A stretch of 64,000 nucleotides of DNA, from the NCBI RefSeq assembly GCF_017876575.1, contig NZ_JAGIOE010000001.1:372001-436000 (forward strand). The letters run 5' to 3'. The translations under genes and the position numbers were made by a program. The DNA is from Paeniglutamicibacter psychrophenolicus (GTDB lineage Bacteria; Actinomycetota; Actinomycetes; Actinomycetales; Micrococcaceae). The notes under the pieces are model-generated. The model had not been told where the DNA came from, searched no databases, and saw only the letters and a program-made list of their open reading frames with translations. Position 1 is the first letter of the stretch. Every line of letters begins with the position of its first letter. This document shows positions 1 through 9,038 of this stretch, piece by piece.

Positions 1-102
1 GTAGGCTACGTCGCCGGCGGCGAAGCGCAATCGCTGCAGGTCCTGCGCAATTTCGTCATACGAGCCCGCAGGGGCTTCCGCTGCGCGGGGCTGGTCGGTC
101 AT
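1..102 (-). CDS. N-terminal fragment of a protein cut by the window edge (possible HTH regulator)
   Basis: The first 34 codons of a minus-strand gene are present, starting at an ATG with an AGAGGA-type ribosome binding site a few bases upstream. The fragment has a polar, disordered start followed by the stretch QDLQRLRFAAGDVAY, which resembles the first helix of actinobacterial helix-turn-helix proteins. Too little is present to assign a function. The regulator reading is a guess from that short stretch. Confidence 0.5.
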   Translation of the reverse strand, partial: MTDQPRAAEAPAGSYDEIAQDLQRLRFAAGDVAY

Positions 103-624
103 TCGGTCCTCTTTGGCAACGGTCGCGCGATTCCCGCGCAATGCATTACCTGCAATCTTAGGCATCCGGCCGCCTCGCTAGGAACGATGTGACGACCCGT
201 TCGGAGAATTCGGCCTTGTTCGGGGTTGTTCGAGAATCGGCAGTTTGGGCATTTTCGCTTGCCGCGTCAGCTATCTTGGGAGTTGGGTGGCGGCCAGCGA
301 TCGAAAACCAGGCGTCTCGATCTTGAGTCCTGGCCACCGAGAGCCTCGGCCCGCGGCACCATGGGATGTTCAGGCCCTGGGTATATTACTCAATTGGAAT
401 TTGATACCAAGGCGCTGTCTGGCATCCAGAGGCGAGAACCGTGGCGGTTTCAGGACGATCGCCCGTGTACTCGGCACGACCAAACTTGGGGGCGTGCCGG
501 GTACAGGGGCCGGTCGGCAAGCCCGAACCTTGCGCGCGGCGGGAGAACACGAATCTGGCTCCCTGCGCAAGCTCCCCTCGGTCCGGGTGCCGGGCCGCCT
601 GCATTGGCGTGTGGGGCGCACGCC
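103..624. other. Intergenic region with no convincing gene
   Basis: The open frames here have no family resemblance and poor start contexts. A small hairpin (GGCGTG, 7-base loop, CACGCC, 606-624) lies directly after the ureD stop codon and might help end the urease transcript, but it lacks a T-run. An AT-rich imperfect dyad (GGTAT, 19 bases, ATACC, 380-408) stands out from the GC-rich surroundings and may be a promoter or operator. Nothing else is recognisable. Confidence 0.4.
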
Positions 625-1521
625 CTAGTACTTGCGCAGGTTCAGCGGTTTTTGGCCCCTCAGGTGGAGGCGAAGCTCGTCGACCACGGCCATCAGGACC
701 GCGTTGATGGCTTCGGTGGAGTTCGACAGTGCCCGCACCGCGACGCCCGGGCCCGGCACCTGGCTGATGCCCAGGTGCACCGGCGTGCGCTGTGCTTCCC
801 CGATGCGGTAAGCCAGCTCGCGGATGCGTTCGACATCCGACGCCCCGATCTTCGCATCGATGGCCAGCAGCATGCCCACGTGCGTGAAGTCCTGCAGGAA
901 AAGCAGTGAGTCCAGCGAGTCCTCCCCGGGCCGCACCAGCAGGTTGTCCAGCACCGCCAGGCGCCCGTCCACCGAGACCTCGGTGCGCAGGCGCACCTCG
1001 TCGTAGCGGAAGAGCTTCCCGTCCGGGCTCCACCCGGGGGTGAGCACCTCGCAGAAAAGCAGGCTGGAGTCCTGGTGCATGTCCACCCGCGTGAACTGCC
1101 GGTAGCTGGCTCCGCGGTAGGCAATGAGCTGGTCGGGCACGTATTCGAGCACCGCGCCCGGCCCCAGGCGCACCACCATGTCCTGGCGGGCAAAGGTCCC
1201 CGGGGTCTTGTAGACCTTGGTCGCCGACTGGGTGGTCAGCAGCAGCGAGGTGTCCTCGTCCACCGAGACCTCGATGCCGTAGTTGTCCCCGCCCAGGTAC
1301 CCGCCCCCGGGGTTCACGATGGTGTAGCAGACCTGGGCGGTGTCATCGAGGTAGTGCGGGCGCAGGATCCGCAGCGCGCCCTGGTGGTACTGCCGCGTGG
1401 CAATGGCCTTGCCGGCGCGCGTGCCCACCTGCAGGCGCAGCTCGCCGACGAGCTTGGTTCCTTCAAAGGGCGAGGGGCCCAGCTCCCGGATCGCCGGCTG
1501 TTCGGCCATTTTCGGTGCCAT
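625..1521 (-). CDS. ureD: Urease accessory protein UreD (UreH)
   Basis: UreD is the scaffold that binds the urease apoenzyme and, with UreF and UreG, delivers nickel to the active site in the cytoplasm. The 298-residue length is normal for the family, and the sequence carries typical blocks such as the GGGYLGGD stretch near residue 75 and TQSATKVYKT near residue 97. It is the last gene of the minus-strand operon, 5 bases after ureG. A start at the second methionine (position 1509) is an equally good alternative. Confidence 0.93.
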   Translation of the reverse strand: MAPKMAEQPAIRELGPSPFEGTKLVGELRLQVGTRAGKAIATRQYHQGALRILRPHYLDDTAQVCYTIVNPGGGYLGGDNYGIEVSVDEDTSLLLTTQSATKVYKTPGTFARQDMVVRLGPGAVLEYVPDQLIAYRGASYRQFTRVDMHQDSSLLFCEVLTPGWSPDGKLFRYDEVRLRTEVSVDGRLAVLDNLLVRPGEDSLDSLLFLQDFTHVGMLLAIDAKIGASDVERIRELAYRIGEAQRTPVHLGISQVPGPGVAVRALSNSTEAINAVLMAVVDELRLHLRGQKPLNLRKY

Positions 1522-1526
1522 TGGCC

Positions 1527-2141
1527 CTAGCCCAGATCCAGCATCAGCACCTCGTGCTTGAGCCAGTCGATGACGGTGTCCAGTCCCTCGTCGGTCTTGA
1601 GGTTGGTGAAGCAGAAGGGCTTCTCGCCGCGGAATTCCTTGGAATCGCGTTCCATCACCGACAGGTCGGCACCCACATACGGGGCCAGGTCGGTCTTGTT
1701 GATGATGAACAGGTCGGACTTGATCATGCCCTGCCCGGCCTTGCGCGGGATCTTCTCGCCCTGGGCCACGTCGATGATGTAGATGGAGAAGTCAACGAGT
1801 TCCGGGGAGAACGTGGCCGAGAGGTTGTCTCCCCCGGATTCGACGAAGATGATCTGCAGGTCCGGGTGCTTGGCCTTCAGCTCCTCGATGGCCGCGGAGT
1901 TCATCGAGGTGTCCTCGCGGATCGCGGTGTGCGGGCAGCCGCCGGTCTCGATGCCGACGATCCGATCCAGCGGCAGCACGCCGTTGGCCGCCAGGATCTT
2001 GGCGTCCTCGATGGTGTAGATGTCGTTGGTGATCGCGGCCATCGACACCTCGTCGTTCAGCCGCCGGGTGATCCGCTCGATGAGCTGGGTCTTGCCCGCT
2101 CCCACGGGCCCGCCGATGCCAATGCAAATCGGTTCCATCAT
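1527..2141 (-). CDS. ureG: Urease accessory GTPase UreG
   Basis: This SIMIBI-class GTPase powers nickel insertion into urease. The P-loop GGPVGAGKT lies near residues 10-18. The CPH nickel-binding motif (in [13 protein letters not shown]) is present around residue 70, and a NKTDL guanine-specificity motif lies near residue 147. The 204 residues match the family. It sits between ureF and ureD in the operon. The first two codons are both ATG, so either could be used. Confidence 0.96.
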   Translation of the reverse strand: MMEPICIGIGGPVGAGKTQLIERITRRLNDEVSMAAITNDIYTIEDAKILAANGVLPLDRIVGIETGGCPHTAIREDTSMNSAAIEELKAKHPDLQIIFVESGGDNLSATFSPELVDFSIYIIDVAQGEKIPRKAGQGMIKSDLFIINKTDLAPYVGADLSVMERDSKEFRGEKPFCFTNLKTDEGLDTVIDWLKHEVLMLDLG

Positions 2142-2187
2142 GCACTTCCTTACTTTTGTGGGTTTCGCGCGCCGCGTGTCCGTCTGG

Positions 2188-2889
2188 TCAGGACATGAAC
2201 ATGCGGGCGCGCAAGTGTTCGTGGCGCATCTGCGCTATTTCCAGGCCCGGTGCCGCCGCGCCCAGGTCTTCCTCGTCGAGGGTGAAGATGGTCTGAACGG
2301 CCGCCAGCACCGGGGCATGCATGGCCCGCAGCACCCGCTGCCCGGCGTTCTGCCCGATGGGGATCCCGCGGATCGCGTTCTGCGTCAGCGAGGTGATGGT
2401 CGAGAACAGGTAGGCGGCCACGGTGTCCGCGCACGGGGCGCCTGCACCTTTCGCGCCCAGGGCGAAGGCGATGCCCGGATGCCCGGAGCATTCACCGGAT
2501 TCCACCTGCAGGCGGTAGGCCTCCAGCTCGGGGGTGGGGAAGACGCTGGTGGCCACATGCAGCATGCGCGCACCCATCTTCACCCCGGCCTCGCGGATCT
2601 GTCGCGGCACCGCCGCGGCAGTCACCAGCGCATCGATGCGTGCCAGCTCCTCTCCCCCGGCGGCCTCGTGGGCCAGGCGCACGGTGAGCCCGTCGGTGTA
2701 GGCCAGCGACTGGGACAGGAACTTTTCAAGCCACAGCGTGAAGCTGGCCTCGTCGTGCACGGCCTGGGTGGACAGATAGCTTTCCAGGCCCATGGAGTGG
2801 CTGAACGCCCCGGTGGGCAGCGCCGAGTCGGTCAGTTGCAGCAGCGTGAGCAGGTGCCCCGCCGCCTTCCTAGTGGGTGTGTTCGGCAT
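2188..2889 (-). CDS. ureF: Urease accessory protein UreF
   Basis: UreF bridges UreD and UreG in the urease activation complex and gates the GTPase. The protein is 233 residues and all-helical, with the family blocks [20 protein letters not shown] near residue 15 and GIPIGQNAG near residue 180. Its start overlaps the end of ureE by 20 bases, which suggests translational coupling. About 46 bases separate it from ureG. Confidence 0.94.
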   Translation of the reverse strand: MPNTPTRKAAGHLLTLLQLTDSALPTGAFSHSMGLESYLSTQAVHDEASFTLWLEKFLSQSLAYTDGLTVRLAHEAAGGEELARIDALVTAAAVPRQIREAGVKMGARMLHVATSVFPTPELEAYRLQVESGECSGHPGIAFALGAKGAGAPCADTVAAYLFSTITSLTQNAIRGIPIGQNAGQRVLRAMHAPVLAAVQTIFTLDEEDLGAAAPGLEIAQMRHEHLRARMFMS

Positions 2890-3343
2890 GGCGGAACGGC
2901 ACCGGCATCACGCGTTCCTGGCGCTGGTACGGGGTGTGGTGGTGCTTGAGGAAGTCCTCCACGGTGTGGTCGTACTGCACCACCATCACCGCCGTGCCGT
3001 AGTCGGAATCCGCGTCGAAGAACTGGGCCTGCAGGTGCCGGTTGCCCAGCGCGTGCGCGACCTGCCCCATCTCGAAGACGGATCCCGGGGCAATGACCAG
3101 GACGTCGGTGGGCAGCACCGAGATCGTGATGATTTCCTTCTCGTTGCGGAAGAGGATGTCCCCGTCGGCAAGGTCGGGTCCCGGGGCCAGGCGGATGCCC
3201 AGCTCCCGGCCGTGGTCGGTGGTGACGCGCTGGATGCGCTTGACCAGGGCCGAGGAAGGCAGCACGACTTTTTCCTCGTGCAGCTTCGCCAGCTCGGCCT
3301 CGGGGACATCTTTCTTGTTCCCCGTTAGCTGCTCGATGATCAT
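2870..3343 (-). CDS. ureE: Urease accessory nickel chaperone UreE
   Basis: UreE is a dimeric nickel metallochaperone that hands Ni(II) to UreG. This copy has 157 residues with the usual N-terminal peptide-binding domain and a metal-binding C-terminal domain. The His-containing tail (KHHHTPY and a terminal HAEHTH) is short compared with the long His-rich tail of Klebsiella UreE. The gene lies between ureC and ureF, with a 20-base overlap into ureF. Confidence 0.93.
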   Translation of the reverse strand: MIIEQLTGNKKDVPEAELAKLHEEKVVLPSSALVKRIQRVTTDHGRELGIRLAPGPDLADGDILFRNEKEIITISVLPTDVLVIAPGSVFEMGQVAHALGNRHLQAQFFDADSDYGTAVMVVQYDHTVEDFLKHHHTPYQRQERVMPVPFRHAEHTH

Positions 3344-3371
3344 GAAACTCCTTGTGGTTCTTGCCGTCGTT

Positions 3372-5084
3372 TTAGAAGAGGAAGTAGCGCTGGGCCATGG
3401 GCAGCACGCTGGAGGGCTCGCAGGTGGCCAGCACGCCGTCGACGGTGACCTGGTAGGTCTGCGGGTCGACCTGGATGTCCGGGGTTTCTCCGTTGAATTT
3501 CATGTCTGCCTTGGTCAGCGAGCGGATCCCCGACACCGGGCGGATGACCTTGCGCAGCCGCAGGCGTTCTGGAACGCCCTCCTCGATGGCTGCCTGGGAC
3601 AGGAAGGTGATCGAGGATTGGTGCACCGCTGTGCCCAGCGCGCCGAAGTTCTCTCGCAGCGTGCGCGGCTGCGGGGTGGGGATCGAGCCGTTCGCGTCGC
3701 CCATCAGCGACTGCACGATCAGCCCGCCCTTGATCACCATCTCCGGTTTCACACCGAAGAAGGCCGGATCCCAGAGCACCAGGTCGGCGAATTTGCCTTC
3801 CTCGATGCTGCCGATGGAATCGGAGATGCCGTGGGCGATCGCCGGGTTGATGGTGTACTTCGCCACGAAGCGCTTGATCCGGAAGTTGTCCCCGACCTCC
3901 GGGTCGCCCTCCAGCTTGCCGCGCTGGCGCTTCATGGCGTCGGCGACCTGCCAGGTGCGCAGCACCGTCTCCCCGACGCGTCCCATGGCCTGGGAGTCGG
4001 AGGAGGTCATGGAGAACACGCCCATGTCGTGCAGCACGTCCTCCGCGGCGATGGTCTCGGCGCGGATGCGCGAGTCGGCAAAGGCCACGTCCTCGGGGAT
4101 GTCGGCGTTGAGGTGGTGTGCCACCATGAGCATGTCGAGGTGCTCGTCCACCGTGTTGTTCGTGTACGGCAGGGTCGGGTTGGTGGAGGCCGGCAGCACG
4201 TTGGGCAGGCCCGCCATGCGGATGATGTCCGGTGCGTGCCCGCCGCCGGCGCCCTCGGTGTGGAAGGTGTGGATGACGCGGCCGTCGATGGCCTCGATGG
4301 TGTCCTCGACGAAGCCGCATTCGTTCAGCGTGTCGGCGTGGATGGCGATCTGCACGTCGAATTCGTCGGCGATCTTCAGGGAGTTGTCGATCGAGGAATG
4401 GGTTGCTCCCCAGTCCTCGTGGATCTTCAGGCCGATGGCTCCGGCCCTGATCTGCTCGGCCAGCGGTGCTCGCGCGCTGGCGTGGCCCTTGCCCAGGAAG
4501 CCGATGTTCATCGGCAGGTTTTCCACGGCCTGCAGCATCCGGGCGATGTGCCAAGGGCCGGGGGTCACGGTGGTCGCCTTGGATGCGTCGGAGGGCCCGG
4601 CGCCGCCGCCGATCATGGTGGTGACGCCGGAGGCCAGCGCCACGGGGATCTGCTGTGGGCTCACGAAGTGCACGTGGGTGTCGATGGCCCCGGCGGTGAG
4701 GATCTTGTGTTCACCGGCAATGATGTCGGTGGCTGCACCGATGGTGATGTTGACCCCGTTGGTGATGTCCGGGTTGCCGGCCTTGCCGATCTTGAAGATG
4801 TGCCCGTCGCGCAGGGCCACGTCGGCCTTGTAGATGCCGGTGTAGTCCAGCACCACCACGTTGGTGATGACGGTGTCCGGGATGTCCTGGTCGCGGGTCA
4901 TCTGGCCGTTTTGGCCCATGCCATCGCGAATGACCTTGCCGCCGCCGAATACGACCTCGTCGCCGTAGTTGGTGTAGTCGTGCTCGATCTCGGCCAGCAG
5001 CTCGGTGTCTGCCAGGCGAATGGCGTCCCCGGTGGTAGGCCCGTACATTTCCGCATAGTGCTTGCGGCTCATCTCGAAGCTCAT
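3372..5084 (-). CDS. ureC: Urease alpha (catalytic) subunit
   Basis: This is the 570-residue nickel-dependent subunit that hydrolyses urea to ammonia and carbamate. The metal-ligand HVH in AIDTHVHF, the carbamylated lysine in [10 protein letters not shown], the [15 protein letters not shown] block and the downstream [15 protein letters not shown] stretch are all present. The mobile-flap motif reads MVAHHLN, with Ala322 where most bacterial ureases have cysteine (MVCHHL; Cys319 in Klebsiella numbering). The start overlaps the ureB stop by 4 bases (ATGA). Otherwise the enzyme looks intact. Confidence 0.98.
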   Translation of the reverse strand: MSFEMSRKHYAEMYGPTTGDAIRLADTELLAEIEHDYTNYGDEVVFGGGKVIRDGMGQNGQMTRDQDIPDTVITNVVVLDYTGIYKADVALRDGHIFKIGKAGNPDITNGVNITIGAATDIIAGEHKILTAGAIDTHVHFVSPQQIPVALASGVTTMIGGGAGPSDASKATTVTPGPWHIARMLQAVENLPMNIGFLGKGHASARAPLAEQIRAGAIGLKIHEDWGATHSSIDNSLKIADEFDVQIAIHADTLNECGFVEDTIEAIDGRVIHTFHTEGAGGGHAPDIIRMAGLPNVLPASTNPTLPYTNNTVDEHLDMLMVAHHLNADIPEDVAFADSRIRAETIAAEDVLHDMGVFSMTSSDSQAMGRVGETVLRTWQVADAMKRQRGKLEGDPEVGDNFRIKRFVAKYTINPAIAHGISDSIGSIEEGKFADLVLWDPAFFGVKPEMVIKGGLIVQSLMGDANGSIPTPQPRTLRENFGALGTAVHQSSITFLSQAAIEEGVPERLRLRKVIRPVSGIRSLTKADMKFNGETPDIQVDPQTYQVTVDGVLATCEPSSVLPMAQRYFLF

Positions 5085-5656
5085 GCCTGGTCCTCCTCCT
5101 TCGTCTCTTCCTTCGAAGCCGACTCGGCTTCCGCCTTTTCGCTTTCCTCGGTTGCGCGGCGCACCTCGTCGGGGTGCGGCGGCAGGGATTCGTCGACCTC
5201 GTCGACGCCGAAGTCGGTGTGGAAGCCCACCGATTCGCGGCCCAGGTTCGGCAGGTCGATGTCGTAGTCGGAAACAATTTCCGCTTCGGTCACCGGGTTG
5301 ATGCCGGCGGAACCGCCAATGGCCTCGGTTTCGACCGCGGGGATGGTTTCGCCCAGCGGCCCGTTCACCCGGTCCTGGAATCCGTAGACGTGGCGGCGGC
5401 CGGAGAATTCGACCAGGTGGACGGTCTTGGCGTCCCCGGGCTCGAAACGCACAGCGGTGCCGGCGGGAATGTCCAGGCGGAAGCCTCGGGCGGCGACCCG
5501 GTCCAGGTCCAGCTGCGGGTTGACCTCGGCGAAGTGGTAATGCGATCCGACCTGGATGGGGCGGTCCCCGTGGTTGACCAGGTTCAGGATTCGGGTTTCG
5601 AGCTCCGAATTGCAGAGCACGGGCTCGTCACGCAGGATGTATTCTCCCGGTTTCAT
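5081..5656 (-). CDS. ureB: Urease beta subunit with an acidic C-terminal extension
   Basis: The structural beta subunit of the (alpha-beta-gamma)3 urease is recognised in the first 110 or so residues ([13 protein letters not shown] start, [26 protein letters not shown]). The protein is 191 residues, about 80 longer than a stand-alone UreB such as that of Klebsiella. The extra part is not a fused UreA; it is a low-complexity acidic tail ending in a Glu/Lys/Ala-rich stretch. It sits 19 bases after ureA and overlaps ureC by 4 bases. Confidence 0.95.
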   Translation of the reverse strand: MKPGEYILRDEPVLCNSELETRILNLVNHGDRPIQVGSHYHFAEVNPQLDLDRVAARGFRLDIPAGTAVRFEPGDAKTVHLVEFSGRRHVYGFQDRVNGPLGETIPAVETEAIGGSAGINPVTEAEIVSDYDIDLPNLGRESVGFHTDFGVDEVDESLPPHPDEVRRATEESEKAEAESASKEETKEEDQA

Positions 5657-5675
5657 GATCTTCTCTCCCTTATGC

Positions 5676-5978
5676 CTAGCGAATCGGATTGTGGACGGTG
5701 ACCAGCTTGGTTCCGTCGGGGAAGGTCGCTTCGACCTGCACGTCGGAAATCATGTCGGCGACCCCCTCCATGACCTGCTCACGGGTCAGGATGGTGGTTC
5801 CGTAGCTCATCAGGTCGGCCACCGTGCGCCCGTCCCGGGCACCTTCAATGAGTTCGTAGGTAATGATGGCGACGGACTCGGGGTGGTTGAGCAGCAGTCC
5901 GCGGGCCTGGCGGCGGCGCGCCAAATCGGCGGCAACAACCACCATGAGTTTCTCGTGCTCACGCGGGGTCAAATGCAT
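5676..5978 (-). CDS. ureA: Urease gamma subunit
   Basis: This is the small structural subunit of urease, 100 residues, with the invariant start [12 protein letters not shown] and the motifs [11 protein letters not shown] and [13 protein letters not shown] at the C-terminus. It is the first gene of the operon. All three structural genes are separate, as in most soil actinobacteria, followed by the accessory genes E-F-G-D. Confidence 0.97.
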   Translation of the reverse strand: MHLTPREHEKLMVVVAADLARRRQARGLLLNHPESVAIITYELIEGARDGRTVADLMSYGTTILTREQVMEGVADMISDVQVEATFPDGTKLVTVHNPIR

Positions 5979-6005
5979 CTAGGGCTCCAGTTCTCAACAG
6001 CGGTA

Positions 6006-6032
6006 ATCATAAACGCCACCCGTTATCTTCAA
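6006..6032 (-). promoter_or_regulatory. Candidate promoter of the urease operon
   Basis: Read on the minus strand, TTGAAG (6027-6032) and TATGAT (6006-6011) are separated by 15 bases, about 28 bases ahead of the ureA start. The spacing is short for a housekeeping promoter, so this is a tentative assignment. Confidence 0.3.
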
Positions 6033-6207
6033 CCGGCGGGTAGATGCGCCGGGAGGTCCGTGGATATCGCAAGAATAGCAGAAGAAAACCGGCAATCAGC
6101 CGCCGATTCGGGCGGCGCGCCAGCACCGTGGTCCACCCGTGGTTCCCCACCCGTGGGCGGCGGCCCCGCCAAGACGTCCAATCCGTTGCTGACCTCGGCA
6201 TATAACA

Positions 6208-6250
6208 CGCGTCCCGCGGTTTCCACCCTTGGTGAAACCCGCGGGACGCG
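6208..6250 (-). terminator. Hairpin terminator downstream of pyrE
   Basis: A near-perfect inverted repeat (CGCGTCCCGCGGTTTC on one side, its complement with one extra base on the other) with a 10-base loop lies 28 bases after the pyrE stop. An AT-rich stretch follows on the minus strand. It separates pyrE transcription from the urease operon. Confidence 0.75.
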
Positions 6251-6278
6251 TGGCTTTGGCCCGGTGGCGCGGACGGGC

Positions 6279-6836
6279 CTAGAGCCCCAGTTCGTCCTTG
6301 CCGAAGGCGAAGAGGTACGGCACCCCGGCCTCGGCCTCGATGCGCTCCTTGGAGCCGGTGTCGCGGTCAACGATCACTGCCACGGCAACGACGTTGCCGC
6401 CGGCCTTGCGGACGCCCTCGACGGCGGTCAGCGCGGAGCCGCCGGTGGTCGAGGTGTCTTCCAGGACAACGACGTTGCGGCCCTCGACCGAGGGCCCCTC
6501 GACCTGGCGGCCCATGCCGTAGGACTTCTGTGCCTTGCGCACCACGAACGCGTCGATCGCACGTCCGTTGTGTCCGGCGGCGTGCATCAGTGCGGTGCCC
6601 ACCGGGTCGGCGCCCATGGTCAGGCCTCCGGCGTTGGTGAAGTCGATGCCGGCCGCATCGAGCATTTCGAGCATGACCGAGCCGACCAGCGGCGCGGCCT
6701 CGTGGTGCAAGGTGATGCGGCGTAGGTCGATGTAGTAGTCGGCCTCCTTGCCGGAGGAAAGGATGACCTTGCCGTGGACCACGGCAAGTTCCTTGATGAG
6801 TTCGAGCAGGCGTGCGCGGGCAGCAGTGTTGGTCAT
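6279..6836 (-). CDS. pyrE: Orotate phosphoribosyltransferase
   Basis: PyrE converts orotate and PRPP to OMP in pyrimidine synthesis. The PRPP-binding motif VVVLEDTSTTGGSA is near residues 125-138, and the N-terminal YYIDLRR and GLTMGADPVGTA blocks are typical. The 185-residue length is normal for actinobacteria. Translation probably starts without a leader, because TAGAAT sits 7 bases before the ATG. It stands alone, with a terminator behind it. Confidence 0.95.
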   Translation of the reverse strand: MTNTAARARLLELIKELAVVHGKVILSSGKEADYYIDLRRITLHHEAAPLVGSVMLEMLDAAGIDFTNAGGLTMGADPVGTALMHAAGHNGRAIDAFVVRKAQKSYGMGRQVEGPSVEGRNVVVLEDTSTTGGSALTAVEGVRKAGGNVVAVAVIVDRDTGSKERIEAEAGVPYLFAFGKDELGL

Positions 6837-6843
6837 GGGTCCA

Positions 6844-6849
6844 ATTCTA
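6844..6849 (-). promoter_or_regulatory. -10 box of pyrE (leaderless)
   Basis: TAGAAT on the minus strand ends 7 bases before the pyrE ATG. That places the likely transcription start at or within a base or two of the start codon. Confidence 0.55.
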
Positions 6850-6976
6850 GTTTGGAGTTCGGCCCTCCCGCGTTCGCCGTGCCCGCATGTCCCCCGGGCC
6901 TGCGAAGCTCCGGTCCCGGCCGGCCTGGGGTGGCGGCGCCGGGATCCCGCTACAGACAGGCAGGTGGTCCCGGGGT

Positions 6977-6982
6977 TAGGGT
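6977..6982 (+). promoter_or_regulatory. -10 box of the MarR-like gene (leaderless)
   Basis: TAGGGT ends 6 bases before the ATG at 6989. There is no ribosome binding site, which is consistent with leaderless translation. Confidence 0.5.
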
Positions 6983-6988
6983 GGGGAC

Positions 6989-7441
6989 ATGACCGATTCT
7001 CGCCCTTTGGGTTACTGGCTTAAATTGGTTGACTCGCTCATTTCCGAGCAGTTCGCCAACTCCCTCGAAGAGCACGGCGTCACGCGCCGGCAATGGCAAT
7101 TACTCAATGTCCTCTCGCTGGGACCGGCCACCGGCGGGGAGCTCACCGCGGCGCTCGCCCCGTTCTTCGGCGAGGCCCAGGCCGAGGACGAACCGACCAG
7201 CCCGTCCGAGCACCTGGCGGAACTGGTGGAATCGGGCTGGATTGCCGAGGAAGGGCACACCTTCACGCTCACCGAGCGCGGAGCGGTGTCGCTGGATCGG
7301 CTGACCGAGATCGTCGACGAAATGCGCGAGGAGTCCAGCGCGGGGATCACCTCCGAGGAATACTCCACCACCGTCGACTCCCTGAAGAAGATGGCCGTCA
7401 ACCTCGGCTGGGACCCCGACAAGCCTCCGGCCGACGTCTAG
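6989..7441 (+). CDS. MarR-like winged-helix transcriptional regulator
   Basis: The 150-residue protein has a MarR-type layout: an N-terminal dimerisation helix (YWLKLVDSLISEQF), a helix-turn-helix (TRRQWQLLNVLSLG... followed by LAELVESGWI), a wing with FTLTERG, and a C-terminal helix. It is transcribed with nadE behind it but has its own -10 box. The ligand and targets cannot be read from the sequence. The acidic insert FFGEAQAEDEPTSP is unusual for MarR proteins. Confidence 0.8.
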   Translation: MTDSRPLGYWLKLVDSLISEQFANSLEEHGVTRRQWQLLNVLSLGPATGGELTAALAPFFGEAQAEDEPTSPSEHLAELVESGWIAEEGHTFTLTERGAVSLDRLTEIVDEMREESSAGITSEEYSTTVDSLKKMAVNLGWDPDKPPADV

Positions 7442-7476
7442 GGCAATGCTCCCGAGGTCTCGTCCCGGGGACGGGA

Positions 7477-7482
7477 TAGGCT
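7477..7482 (+). promoter_or_regulatory. -10 box of nadE (leaderless)
   Basis: TAGGCT ends 6 bases before the nadE ATG. The spacing equals that in front of the gene upstream. Confidence 0.5.
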
Positions 7483-7488
7483 TGGGGC

Positions 7489-8313
7489 ATGCGCGAACTA
7501 CAGGCCGTCATCATCAAGGAAATGGGTGTCAAGCCCCGGATCGATCCCGCCGCGGAGGTCCGTGCACGCATTGATTTCCTCAAGGAGTACCTCCTTGCCA
7601 CGCACACCAACGGGTTTGTGCTGGGCATTTCCGGAGGGCTGGACTCCACCCTGGCCGGGCGCCTGGCCCAGCTCGCTGCCGAGGAACTGCGCGCCGCGGG
7701 AACCGATGCCAGGTTCGTGGCGGTGCGCCTTCCCTACGGCACCCAGCTCGACGAGGACGATGCGCAGGCCGCATTGGACTTCGTGGCCGCCGACGTGGAG
7801 CGGACCTTCAACGTCAAGGCCGGCGTCGATGGCCTCGAGTCGGCCTTCCACAAGGCCGTGGGCACCCCTACTTCCGATTTCAACAAGGGCAACATCAAGG
7901 CGCGCATGCGCATGATCGCCCAGTACACCCTGGCCGGCGAGGACAACCTGCTGGTCATCGGCACCGACCACGGTGCAGAGTCGGTCACCGGCTTCTTCAC
8001 CAAGTTCGGGGACGGCGGAGCGGACCTCCTGCCGCTGTACGGACTGAACAAGCGCCAGAACCGCGAGCTGCTGCGGCACCTGGGCTCGCCGAAGCAATTG
8101 TGGGAGAAGGTCCCCACCGCCGACCTGCTCGACGGGCAGCCGCTGCGCACCGACGAAGACGAGCTGGGCATCACCTACGATCACATCGACGATTACCTGG
8201 AGGGTCGTGAGATCCCCCGGGACGCGGCGGAGAACATCGAGTCGAAGTTCCTGCGCTCGCGACACAAGCGCACCACCCCTGTCACCATCTTTGACACATG
8301 GTGGAAGAGCTAG
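7489..8313 (+). CDS. nadE: NH3-dependent NAD+ synthetase
   Basis: NadE adenylates nicotinate adenine dinucleotide and amidates it with ammonia to give NAD+. The ATP-pyrophosphatase loop SGGLDST lies near residues 46-52. The family blocks RLPYGTQLDEDDAQ, GNIKARMRMIAQY and GTDHGAES follow, and the 274 residues match the short, ammonia-using form without a glutaminase domain. Ammonia from the nearby urease could feed it, but no regulatory link is visible. Confidence 0.96.
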   Translation: MRELQAVIIKEMGVKPRIDPAAEVRARIDFLKEYLLATHTNGFVLGISGGLDSTLAGRLAQLAAEELRAAGTDARFVAVRLPYGTQLDEDDAQAALDFVAADVERTFNVKAGVDGLESAFHKAVGTPTSDFNKGNIKARMRMIAQYTLAGEDNLLVIGTDHGAESVTGFFTKFGDGGADLLPLYGLNKRQNRELLRHLGSPKQLWEKVPTADLLDGQPLRTDEDELGITYDHIDDYLEGREIPRDAAENIESKFLRSRHKRTTPVTIFDTWWKS

Positions 8314-8345
8314 GCCGTCCCTTGACTTCGCAAAGGATTGAGCCA

Positions 8346-9038
8346 GTGGAAAACACCGTGAACGACCAAGCATCGAGCACCGAAGACGCCGCGGCCGAGG
8401 AATTCCCGGATCCGACCGGCGAGCTGGTCCAGCCCATCATCCTGCTGGTGGACCGCGAGGAACCCTGCCCGGAGGACGAGGGCATTGCCGTTGCGGCATT
8501 GGCCTCGGTCAACGCGTTGCTGGCCAACCCGCGGCACCCGTATTGGCGGCCCTGGGCGCAGGGTGCCTTTGCCAAGAGCGTCCGCCGGGCCGACGCGAAG
8601 ATGTTCGCAAAGGTCGCCGGGGAGTTCCCCGGACATGTCCTGGCCGAGGTCGGATCCGCACGGGCCATGGGGTTTGCCCCGATGCAGGCCGACTCGCTGC
8701 CCAAGCGCCTGGCCAAGCTCCAGGTTTCGGGAACCACGCTGCCGCCGGGCGAGCCCATGGAATCCACGACGGTGCGCATTGCGCTGAACGATTCGCTGGG
8801 GATGAGCACCGGGAAGGCCGCCGCACAGGCTGCCCACGCGCTGTTCGCCTGGGTCCTGGAGGGAAACCCGGAGGAGCTTGATGCCTGGCGGTCCTCCGGG
8901 TGCCCGCTGTCGATCCAGCGGCTGGATTCCAAGGCGTTCCGGAAGAACGCCCGCGCGGCCAGCGGTCCGGTGATCCGTGATGCCGGCCGGACCGAGATCA
9001 CCCCGGGGTCGGCAACCGCCTTCGTCAGTGTGGGTTGA
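8346..9038 (+). CDS. Pth2-family peptidyl-tRNA hydrolase-like protein
   Basis: The C-terminal half carries the Pth2 signature around LGMSTGKAAAQAAHALFAW (compare K-M-x-x-G-K-x-A-A-Q-x-A-H-A), the fold that releases peptides or D-amino acids from tRNA. The N-terminal half is variable. I place the start at GTG 8346 because AAAGGA lies 8 bases upstream; the frame stays open to 8298 but would overlap nadE. It converges on the acyl-CoA dehydrogenase with a 14-base overlap of the two 3' ends. Confidence 0.8.
   Translation: MENTVNDQASSTEDAAAEEFPDPTGELVQPIILLVDREEPCPEDEGIAVAALASVNALLANPRHPYWRPWAQGAFAKSVRRADAKMFAKVAGEFPGHVLAEVGSARAMGFAPMQADSLPKRLAKLQVSGTTLPPGEPMESTTVRIALNDSLGMSTGKAAAQAAHALFAWVLEGNPEELDAWRSSGCPLSIQRLDSKAFRKNARAASGPVIRDAGRTEITPGSATAFVSVG

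Noticed and set aside
3042-5267. Long plus-strand open frame opposite ureC and ureB
   Set aside because: The protein has no family features and its codon positions follow the shadow pattern of GC-rich genes on the other strand. The minus-strand urease genes are unambiguous.
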